From an uncultured Eubacterium sp. (lineage in GTDB: Bacteria > Bacillota > Clostridia > Lachnospirales > Lachnospiraceae): DNA of 20,333 nucleotides. This document shows, piece by piece, positions 1 through 6,218 of this stretch (the first letter of the stretch is position 1; the number at the start of each line of letters is the position of its first letter). Location of the stretch: assembly GCF_934295145.1 (NCBI RefSeq), contig NZ_CAKRAS010000053.1, positions 1-20,333 on the forward strand. Reading direction: 5' to 3'. The translations under genes and the position numbers were made by a program. A model generated the notes under the pieces. That model saw nothing but the letters and a program-made list of their open reading frames with translations, searched no databases and was not told the origin of the DNA.

Positions 1-62
1 CACAACAGTTATTTTGCCATTAGCTTATATGCATGCGTGGTACGCGGTGCCACGGCGTAAAT

Positions 63-260
63 GGAACAAAGCAGAAACGAACTCCAACGAAAGAACCATT
101 GTAAAATTTTCGTTGTGACCGCTGCGTCTAGCCCGACCGCGGGAGTGTGTCTGAGCCCGCCGGTTTTGCGGGCGAGTTCGCGGGAGCGGTCGTAAATAAG
201 CGACGCAGTGGTCACAGAAGATTTTTCAGGTTCTTGTTGGAGTTCGTTTCTGCTTGTTCC
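63..260. repeat. Structured long-hairpin repeat, copy A1
   Basis: A ~198-bp element that folds almost end to end. The outer arms at 63-88 and 236-260 are inverted repeats with one extra base. A second paired zone lies at 114-127 and 211-224. The GC-rich core (130-200) holds CGACCGC/GCGGTCG and the hairpin GCCCGC/GCGGGC around a CGGTTTT loop. The core matches the elements at 5788-6000 (inverted orientation) and 11741-11947, but the outer arms are different in sequence in each copy while staying self-complementary. It starts about 20 nt after the stop codon of the minus-strand EthD-like gene, so it would be in that gene's 3' UTR. No U-run marks it as an ordinary terminator. Function unknown. 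The first 62 bases of the window hold nothing I recognise. Confidence 0.75.
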
Positions 261-279
261 AAATCACCCTAAACAAGAA

Positions 280-1077
280 TTAGAAGATGCAGCCATCATA
301 GTGTTTCAGCATATTCTGATCCGGACGCTCTAAGAGGCTTGTGCACACGAAGTCTTTCATCGGTTCTACGAATGGGAAGGTATCGCGTGTAGCCCAGGAC
401 GGAACAGTCCATGCTGGCGGATTGTTGATAAACGCATTTGTCCATGCGGAGTTGTTTTCGAACCAGAGCTCGCATACACGATCCCAGCGATGGAAGAAGA
501 TGTTGTCTTCACTTACATCTACGAATTCCGGAGTGCCATCACCTTCCGGCAGCGGAATCGGAGAATACTGTTTGTCATATGCTTTGTGTGAGAAGAAACG
601 AAGCAGTCCCGGCAGTTTGCATGCTTCTGGTGCAAAGTGGTTTAAGAACCAGTCTTCGCCTTCTTCGCGGGACACTCCCTTCGGATAGGACATCATGTAT
701 ACAAATCGGATAAATGTTTTGCCGGCATGGTTCATTGTCTGACCAAAGAAATCCTCTGTCGGCTCAGCCGGGATGTTTGCGATTGCAACGGTCATGGCGT
801 TTTCTACCGGTTCTGGTGTCATGCCGAGGAGTCCGCGCAGGCTTCTTCTGCCTTCTACGTCAAGTCCGAGATTTTCGTGTACACGATAGTTGAAGAATCC
901 CAGTTTTTCCATGCCTTTTGCAGGCGGCATTACACGGTACATAACGTAGCGTGTCAGCCATGGCTCCTGTGCCATTACCTCCGGACAATGATGGTGTACA
1001 AACCAGCGCTCCATTGCCGGAATGTTGTCGATGTCGTTGATGTGGTGGATGATCAGTGTTTTGTTCATTACTGCCAT
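280..1077 (-). CDS. EthD-like / dimeric alpha-beta barrel protein, 265 aa
   Basis: The ATG at 1077 is chosen over an upstream in-frame ATG at 1170 because GGAGG sits 8 nt before it. The protein shows two related halves: an N-terminal stretch with HHINDIDNIPAMERWFVHHH and a second starting near IRFVYMMSYPKG with EDWFLNHFAPEACKLPG. Both resemble EthD-type ferredoxin-like barrels (strand, then a helix with W-F--H---E, then a strand), so this looks like a fused tandem domain. Members of the family catalyse or assist reactions on small hydrophobic molecules, but no substrate can be read here. No signal peptide or membrane segment is visible. It is transcribed away from a MerR regulator and from a promoter with MerR-type geometry, so it is probably the inducible target of that regulator. 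Function beyond the fold is not known. Confidence 0.7.
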   Translation of the reverse strand: MAVMNKTLIIHHINDIDNIPAMERWFVHHHCPEVMAQEPWLTRYVMYRVMPPAKGMEKLGFFNYRVHENLGLDVEGRRSLRGLLGMTPEPVENAMTVAIANIPAEPTEDFFGQTMNHAGKTFIRFVYMMSYPKGVSREEGEDWFLNHFAPEACKLPGLLRFFSHKAYDKQYSPIPLPEGDGTPEFVDVSEDNIFFHRWDRVCELWFENNSAWTNAFINNPPAWTVPSWATRDTFPFVEPMKDFVCTSLLERPDQNMLKHYDGCIF

Positions 1078-1220
1078 TGTGAATACCTCCATAAAATATA
1101 AAATGTGTTGTTTGTTACAGTTCGCAGAAATTTTAGTCATACAATGCGAAAATGATGCTGCATGATTCAATATGAAATCTAGTTAATTTCTTGCGAAAAT
1201 AGTTCGTGTTTGATAAAATA

Positions 1221-1251
1221 ATTGTAAACCTTACCCTAAGGGCAGAGTCAA
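1221..1251 (-). promoter_or_regulatory. MerR-type 19-bp-spacer promoter and operator
   Basis: Read on the minus strand: -35 TTGACT (1251-1246), a 19-nt spacer, -10 TACAAT (1226-1221). The spacer carries the perfect dyad CCTTA-CCC-TAAGG (1229-1241 on the plus strand). A 19-bp spacer with a centred dyad is the hallmark of promoters activated by MerR-family proteins through DNA distortion. It points at the EthD-like gene, with a start predicted near 1214, and lies 100 bp upstream of the divergent merR gene. Confidence 0.85.
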
Positions 1252-1351
1252 GGGAAAAGGAAATGTATACAAGAAATAATTGGCATGTATGATTGCAAAT
1301 TCATAGATGAAGAGGTTCAAGAGTACCTGAAAATAGTAAATGGAGGAGAAC

Positions 1352-2155
1352 ATGGACGGGTATATGACCATCGGGGAAGTGGCAAAAGTAAAGCAGGTTT
1401 CGATAAAGGCCCTGCGCTATTATGAAAAAATAGGGATTCTGCAACCGGCATATTGCGACCCGGATACGGGATATCGTTATTATAAGAACGAACAGATGCT
1501 GGCCATTGACATGATCAAGTTTTTGCAGATTCTGGACATTCCGCTGAAAAACTGGAATCAGTATGTGGAGCCGACAGGCGAGTTTGACCTGAAGGGGTTA
1601 CTGCGGGACGGGCAGATTCGCGCCTATGAAAAAATCGGGGAGCTTCAGAGCTGCCTGAAACGATTACAGCTGGCCGAGCGGGGCATTCAGGATACGGAAA
1701 AATATCGGGATTGTGAGGGCTTTTACAGGAGAGAAATTTCGGAGCGGAATATTTTAAGAAGAGAGATCAGGGAAGGGGTGTCTTCTGTGGAATTTCACAA
1801 AAAGCTGAGTGAACTGTTTGATCTGGCACAGAAACATCAGTTGTCGGCAAATTATCCATCCGGAATGATGATGGATGTGGATGAAAGCAGGGTGACCTAT
1901 TTTGTGTATGTGGAAGTGTTTGAAAACTGTGAAGATCTGCCGGAGTATAAGTGTATGCCGGGAGGAACCTATGAATGTCTGCGCTGTCCGCCGAAAAGTA
2001 TTATGAAGGCTGCCGAACTGTATCCGGAGTATTTTGCGAAACATGCGAAGTTTACGGTCGTAGAGGCAGACTGCATTACATCGCCGGTTTATTTTCAGGA
2101 GTATCCAGTGGAGCTGCAGTTTACCCAAATTAAGGAAACTCCCAGATTCAATTGA
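1352..2155 (+). CDS. MerR-family transcriptional activator with C-terminal effector-binding domain
   Basis: 267 aa from the ATG at 1352, preferred because GGAGGAG lies 5-10 nt upstream; an ATG at 1340 would overlap that site and add four residues. Residues ~5-75 form a MerR winged helix: MTIGEVAKVKQVSIKALRYY, then YEKIGILQPAYCDPDTGYRYY. A helical linker follows (about 80-145). The C-terminal half, with the -YVEVFENCEDLPEY- and PGGTYECLRC segments, resembles GyrI/BmrR-type effector-binding folds, suggesting a small-molecule signal. The divergent EthD-like gene has a promoter of MerR type, so the regulator probably activates that gene and perhaps its own. Whether it also controls the nitrogenase-like cluster downstream is not shown by the sequence. 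Confidence 0.85.
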   Translation: MDGYMTIGEVAKVKQVSIKALRYYEKIGILQPAYCDPDTGYRYYKNEQMLAIDMIKFLQILDIPLKNWNQYVEPTGEFDLKGLLRDGQIRAYEKIGELQSCLKRLQLAERGIQDTEKYRDCEGFYRREISERNILRREIREGVSSVEFHKKLSELFDLAQKHQLSANYPSGMMMDVDESRVTYFVYVEVFENCEDLPEYKCMPGGTYECLRCPPKSIMKAAELYPEYFAKHAKFTVVEADCITSPVYFQEYPVELQFTQIKETPRFN

Positions 2156-2495
2156 GAATATCCATCCTGAATGTTCTGATTGACTAACTTGTATAAAAAC
2201 AAGTACAATAAATTCACTGATTTAAAATATTGTTTCTGATTCATGCATCTATTTTCAAAAAACAAAAATATTTGGTGGAAAAGACACAATAGATAAAATG
2301 CAGACGGAGTGATTTTATCTTTCCGGATGTAAAATATAATAGGAAAACTCTGACGGCAAGGAAGATCCGAGCGGGAATAGTTGTTCAACATAAGTAAAAA
2401 TAGATATAAGTTTTTGGCTGAAATACAGGTGAAGTATATCAGATGAGAGATGACTTCCACTTTTATAGGTGGTGAGTAACAACATTCTTGAATCG
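2156..2495. other. Intergenic stretch with no recognised gene
   Basis: About 340 AT-rich bases between merR and the promoter of the first nitrogenase-like operon. A small hairpin ACTTGT-ataaaa-ACAAGT at ~2187-2204 follows merR but has no clean U-run. A minus-strand open frame across 2095-2460 overlaps merR, is rich in Leu/Phe/Tyr of AT-rich origin and looks spurious. I see no RNA gene here. Confidence 0.5.
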
Positions 2496-2524
2496 TTGTA
2501 TTTATTTTAGCAGAAACATATATT
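2496..2524 (+). promoter_or_regulatory. Candidate promoter of nitrogenase-like operon 1
   Basis: TTGTAT (2496-2501), a 17-nt spacer, then TATATT (2519-2524). Transcription would start near 2531, just where the leader's first stem (CAGGT/ACCTG) begins. Only a sequence match; no other promoter nearby looks as good. Confidence 0.5.
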
Positions 2525-2530
2525 AGTATT

Positions 2531-2612
2531 CAGGTCAGATACAGGAGAACCTGATAAGCGGGGACTTACAGAACCATTTTTCCGACGAATTGCCGGGAAG
2601 ATGGTTCTTTTT
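2531..2612 (+). terminator. Leader with Rho-independent terminator (attenuator or riboswitch-like)
   Basis: The leader first shows a stem CAGGT (2531-2535)/ACCTG (2549-2553) and a small stem TAAG/CTTA around a CGGGGA loop. It then has a long terminator: AGAACCAT (2570-2577) pairs with ATGGTTCT (2601-2608), and the stem continues inward with G-U pairs through TTTTCCG/CGGGAAG, followed by TTTTT. It ends only 18 nt before the ATG of the first NifH-like gene. A full terminator inside a leader implies read-through control. A second AGAACC at 2545-2550 could compete for the GGTTCT arm, giving a possible antiterminator. I cannot match it to a named riboswitch class. Confidence 0.7.
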
Positions 2613-2629
2613 GATTTTAGGAGGAAAGT

Positions 2630-3391
2630 ATGTTAAAGGTAGCAATTTACGGAAAAGGCGGCATCGGAAAGTCCACAGTGACTTCCAATCTGGCAGCCGC
2701 TTTTGCAAATATGGGAAAACGTGTCATTCAGATCGGTTGTGATCCGAAAGCGGATTCTACGATCAATTTACTTGGTGGCGAACCGCTGCGTCCGGTGATG
2801 AATTACATGAGAGAAGAGGACGAGGAGCCGGATGAGCTGGCGCAGATTTCCAAGGAAGGTTACGGCGGAATCCTATGTATCGAGACCGGTGGACCGACAC
2901 CGGGACTTGGCTGTGCAGGCCGCGGAATTATTGCAACATTCCAGCTTCTGGAAGATATGGAACTTTTTGAGCATTATAAGCCGGATGTGGTTTTATATGA
3001 TGTGCTGGGTGACGTGGTCTGTGGCGGTTTTGCAGCACCGATCCGAGAGGGCTATGCGGAGAAAGTTCTGATCGTTACTTCCGGAGAAAAAATGGCGTTG
3101 TACGCAGCAAATAATATTTCCAGTGCGGTGCGCAATTTTGAGGATCGCAGTTATGCCCGGGTATTTGGTATCGTACTGAATCACCGAAATGTGGAAAACG
3201 AGACGGAAAAGGTGCAGGCATTTTCTGAAAAAATTGGTGTGCCGATTGTGGGCGAAGTACCGCGAAGCGATGAAATTATCCGCTGGGAGGATCAGGGAAA
3301 AACAGTGATCGAGGGTGATCCGGATTCTGAGATCAGCAAATGTTTCTTTGATCTGGCGGAATTATTACTAAAAGAGGAGGAGAATGCATAA
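2630..3391 (+). CDS. NifH-like nitrogenase iron protein (set 1)
   Basis: 253 aa; GGAGG 7 nt before the ATG. This is a dimeric ATPase carrying one [4Fe-4S] cluster that passes electrons to a NifDK-like partner. Visible signatures: P-loop GKGGIGKST at residues 8-16, CDPKADST at 37-44, GGPTPGLGCAGRGI with cluster ligand Cys95, and YDVLGDVVCGGF with cluster ligand Cys131. It is shorter than typical NifH (~290 aa), mainly at the C-terminus, as often seen in nitrogenase-like (group IV) proteins. It is followed after 58 nt by its likely partner, the NifD-like gene. Nitrogen fixation is not implied: no nifB, nifE, nifN or FeMo-cofactor genes are present. A paralogue lies at 12260-13030. Confidence 0.93.
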   Translation: MLKVAIYGKGGIGKSTVTSNLAAAFANMGKRVIQIGCDPKADSTINLLGGEPLRPVMNYMREEDEEPDELAQISKEGYGGILCIETGGPTPGLGCAGRGIIATFQLLEDMELFEHYKPDVVLYDVLGDVVCGGFAAPIREGYAEKVLIVTSGEKMALYAANNISSAVRNFEDRSYARVFGIVLNHRNVENETEKVQAFSEKIGVPIVGEVPRSDEIIRWEDQGKTVIEGDPDSEISKCFFDLAELLLKEEENA

Positions 3392-3449
3392 GGCAGCAGG
3401 TATTCTGAAAAGCAGAGTGGACTGACTTATGGAAAGAAGAGGAAAATAT

Positions 3450-4730
3450 ATGAGACAGGAAGCATATTTTTGTACGGTGGAAGAATTGAACGGCCTTGGA
3501 AAAGAGAATATTCCGCAGCAGCTCATTTCTCATACGCATCTGATCTACAGTTCTCCGGCGACGCTGGCTTTTAACTCACCGGGTGCGGAAGGATTCGGTG
3601 TCAAGCGTGCGGGACTGGCGGTTCCGGGTTCCATTATGCTGATCGTGGCGCCGGGATGCTGCGGACGAAATACATCGGTTTTGAGTTCCATGCGGGCTTA
3701 TCACGACCGTTTTTATTATCTGCTGATGGATGAGACGGATATCGTAACGGGCCGTCATTTGAAAAAAATTCCGAAAGCGGTGGCAGAGATCTGTGAGGGG
3801 TTGGAGAAAAAGCCCTCCGTTGTGATGATCTGTATTACCTGTGTGGATGCGCTGCTTGGAACGGATATGGAGCGTGTCTGTCGAAAGGCGGAGGAAGCCG
3901 CGGGACTTCCGGTGAAACCGTGTTATATGTATGCACTGACAAGAGAGGGACGTAAGCCGCCGATGGTGCATGTGCGTCAGTCAATTTATTCCCTGCTTGA
4001 GCCAAAGAAGAAAAAAGGAAATGTGGTGAATCTGTTAGGATTTTTCTCTCCGCTGGTGGATGACTGTGAACTGTATGATCTGCTTCATGGTGCCGGGGTA
4101 AAGACAATTCATGAGATTTCCCGATGTAAGGATTATGAAGAATATCAGACCATGTCTGAGGCGAATTTTAACCTGGTGCTTCATCCGGAAGCGAGATTTG
4201 CGGCAGAGGATTTTCATGATCGGCTGAAGATCCCATATATTGAGCTCCGCAGATTATATCAGATTGATAAGATTGCCAGTCAGTATCGTGCTTTTGGCGC
4301 AGCACTTGGTGTGGAATTTGACGATGAAGAACCGCGGAAAGCGGCAGAAGCTGCGGTGGCAATATTTAAGGAAAAACATCCGGATGCATCTTTTGCAGTG
4401 GGTGAGTGGATGAACGGCGATCCCTTTGAGCTGGCGTTGGCACTGGTGCGTTATGGTTTCCGTGTGCCGGAGATTTACGGAACGTTGTCCGGTGAGAATT
4501 TTGTCTATGTGAAACAGCTGGCGGCATTAAGCCCGGAGACGAAAGTATTTTCCAATCTGGAACCAACGATGCTGTATTATGACGGAACGGATTCCGGGGT
4601 AACGCTGACCATCGGAAAAGATGCCGGTTATTATCATAAAAACTGTCCAAACGTGCTCTGGAACGGGGAGCGGCAGCCATTTGGTTATGCCGGCGTCCGC
4701 AGACTGTTTGAGGCACTGGCGGAGGTATAG
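3450..4730 (+). CDS. NifD-like nitrogenase component 1, alpha-type (set 1)
   Basis: 426 aa from the ATG at 3450, preceded by AGAGG with a 7-nt spacer; an in-frame ATG at 3429 has no good site. It belongs to the nitrogenase component 1 superfamily (oxidoreductase). Cysteine motifs that could hold an inter-subunit Fe-S cluster are APGCCGRN (Cys70, Cys71) and CITC (Cys128, Cys131). The position that matches NifD Cys62 appears to be serine (SSPATLAFNSP), unlike the second copy, which has Cys22. Near the C-terminus, VLWNGERQPFGYAG recalls the segment around the cofactor histidine of true NifD, but I see no clear equivalent of that histidine or of Cys275. The substrate cannot be told from sequence. 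It is coupled to the NifK-like gene four bases downstream. Confidence 0.85.
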   Translation: MRQEAYFCTVEELNGLGKENIPQQLISHTHLIYSSPATLAFNSPGAEGFGVKRAGLAVPGSIMLIVAPGCCGRNTSVLSSMRAYHDRFYYLLMDETDIVTGRHLKKIPKAVAEICEGLEKKPSVVMICITCVDALLGTDMERVCRKAEEAAGLPVKPCYMYALTREGRKPPMVHVRQSIYSLLEPKKKKGNVVNLLGFFSPLVDDCELYDLLHGAGVKTIHEISRCKDYEEYQTMSEANFNLVLHPEARFAAEDFHDRLKIPYIELRRLYQIDKIASQYRAFGAALGVEFDDEEPRKAAEAAVAIFKEKHPDASFAVGEWMNGDPFELALALVRYGFRVPEIYGTLSGENFVYVKQLAALSPETKVFSNLEPTMLYYDGTDSGVTLTIGKDAGYYHKNCPNVLWNGERQPFGYAGVRRLFEALAEV

Positions 4731-4734
4731 AGCA

Positions 4735-5772
4735 ATGAGAGGACTGAGAAAATATCTGACACCTTTTGCACCGGATCAGTCCGGCGCAGTGTCTGTGTTA
4801 TATGAATTTGGCGGGATCATCGTAATCTGCGATGCCGGCGGCTGTACCGGAAATATCTGTGGATTTGATGAGCCGCGCTGGTTTGAGAGCAAAAGTGCGT
4901 TGTTCAGCGCAGGGCTTCGTGATATGGATGCGATTCTTGGCAGGGACGATCGTCTGGTGGCAAAACTTGCGGATGCTGTGACAAAGTTGGATGCAAAATT
5001 TGCGGCGGTCATTGGAACGCCGGTTCCGGCTGTTATCGGAACAGATTATCATGCGTTAAAACGTATGACGGAGAAAAAAGTGGATCTGCCGATTTTGACG
5101 GTGGATACCGATGGTATGGAACTGTATGACAAAGGTGAGGAAAAAGCCTGGATGGAACTGTTTCACGTGTTTGCCGGTGAAAAAGAGGATGTGATTCCGG
5201 GAAATATCGGAATCCTTGGCATGACACCGCAGGATATCAGTGATCTGCGTGCGGCAGACCGTATCCGGGAACGTTTTGCGGTAGAAGGAAAAAATGCTAT
5301 CTGTTACGGTATGGGAAATGGGTTGGAGGATGTCAGAACCGTATCCAACGTGGAAAAACATATCGTTGTGGCACCGGCGGCGCTGGAAGCGGCCAAATAT
5401 CTGGAGCGAACGTTCGGAACACCTTATGAGATCGGTTATCCGCTGATAGATGAGCTTGTCTCTGACATGGATTACAGTGGGAAAAAGGTACTGGTTGTGC
5501 AGCAGCAGGTGATCGGAAATGCAATCCGTGAGGAGATTTTGAAAAAAGCGCCGGATGCTCAGGTGACGGTGGCAAGCTGGTTTATGATGAAGTCGGAACT
5601 TCGACGGGATGGAGATCTGCATCTTCGAGATGAGGATGATTATATTGAACTGGTGAAAACCGGTGGTTTTGATGTAATCTATGCTGATCACTGCATGGAG
5701 CGGATGACGCCGAAATTTGAAGGTACATTCGTGGATACGGTGCATTTTGCGGTGTCCGGACGACTGGCTTAA
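4735..5772 (+). CDS. NifK-like nitrogenase component 1, beta-type (set 1)
   Basis: 345 aa. The ATG at 4735 lies four bases after the previous stop, with GGAGG at 4721-4725 inside the end of that gene. The N-terminal half holds DQSGAVSVLYEFGG, then ICDAGGCTGNICGFDEPRW with Cys32, Cys37 and Cys42, then a GTPVPAVIGTD segment. These align well with the second copy at 14365-15504 (shared DxSG, LYExGG, GC, DExRW, GLxxxDAIxG and GTD), so the two are paralogues. It is much shorter than true NifK (~520 aa). It presumably forms a heterodimer or heterotetramer with the NifD-like protein and receives electrons from the NifH-like protein. It is the last gene of the operon; a structured repeat begins 15 nt after the stop. 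Confidence 0.85.
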   Translation: MRGLRKYLTPFAPDQSGAVSVLYEFGGIIVICDAGGCTGNICGFDEPRWFESKSALFSAGLRDMDAILGRDDRLVAKLADAVTKLDAKFAAVIGTPVPAVIGTDYHALKRMTEKKVDLPILTVDTDGMELYDKGEEKAWMELFHVFAGEKEDVIPGNIGILGMTPQDISDLRAADRIRERFAVEGKNAICYGMGNGLEDVRTVSNVEKHIVVAPAALEAAKYLERTFGTPYEIGYPLIDELVSDMDYSGKKVLVVQQQVIGNAIREEILKKAPDAQVTVASWFMMKSELRRDGDLHLRDEDDYIELVKTGGFDVIYADHCMERMTPKFEGTFVDTVHFAVSGRLA

Positions 5773-5787
5773 CGGGAGATTGTGCTC

Positions 5788-6000
5788 CATGCACAATGAA
5801 TTTGATTGCACACATGCATCCGGACACGAGCAATTTTCTGTGTCTGTTGCGCCATAGATTATCGCCCCCTTCCGCGAACTCACCCGCAAACCCGGCGGGT
5901 TCAGACACACTCACGGGGGCGAAATTATGCTCACATCCACGACGAAAATTGCTCTATCGTCCGAACTGCATGTGTGCAATCCAGATTCATTTTGTGCATG
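5788..6000. repeat. Structured long-hairpin repeat, copy A2 (inverted)
   Basis: Same family as 63-260 and 11741-11947, in opposite orientation. The outer arms are ~57 nt each (5788-5845 and 5942-6000) and nearly complementary, for example ATTGCACACATGCA against TGCATGTGTGCAAT and GCAATTTTC against GAAAATTGC. The core at ~5860-5930 has CGCCCCC/GGGGGCG and ACCCGC/GCGGGT (reading the minus strand), which are compensatory versions of the pairs in the other copies. It starts 15 nt after the NifK-like stop. Confidence 0.75.
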
Positions 6001-6017
6001 AATGTTAATGTAGGTGT

Positions 6018-6144
6018 ATGTGAACGCAGAATAAGCATTCCCCCGCTTCAGGTGCGTAGAGCACTAAGCGGTGGGTAAGGGGGATGCTTATGTCAGTGGG
6101 AGTTAAAAGCACCCGCTGACAGATTGCAAAGCGACTGCGTTCAT
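6018..6144. repeat. Three-way-junction palindromic element D
   Basis: An outer stem TGAACGCAG (6021-6029)/CTGCGTTCA (6135-6143) encloses two hairpins. The first is TAAGCATTCCCCC paired with GGGGGATGCTTA (6032-6090), with inner CGCTT/AAGCG and GTGC/GCAC. The second is GTCAGTGGG (6092-6100) paired with CACCCGCTGAC (6110-6120). The nested pairing is too extensive to be chance. It could be a structured RNA in the hypF leader or a palindromic mobile repeat; only one copy is seen here. Confidence 0.6.
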
Positions 6145-6156
6145 AAGCAAGTAGCG

Positions 6157-6181
6157 AAAGCGGATTGCGAATGTCCGCTTT
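6157..6181. promoter_or_regulatory. Hairpin in the hypF leader
   Basis: AAAGCGGA (6157-6164) pairs perfectly with TCCGCTTT (6174-6181). No U-run follows, so it is not a convincing terminator. It lies 38 nt before the hypF start codon and could affect transcript stability or translation. Confidence 0.4.
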
Positions 6182-6218
6182 ACTATTCAATCAAGTTGAA
6201 CAGGAGAAGAGTGTAGAA

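Noticed and set aside
9..215. Open frames passing through the A repeats (also 5796-6078 and 11822-12145)
   Set aside because: They differ in frame and product between copies and arise from the GC-rich core; the pairing structure, not the reading frame, is conserved.
2095..2460. Minus-strand frame of 121 codons between merR and the NifH-like gene
   Set aside because: It overlaps the end of merR, has AT-driven Leu/Phe/Tyr composition, no family resemblance and no good ribosome site.
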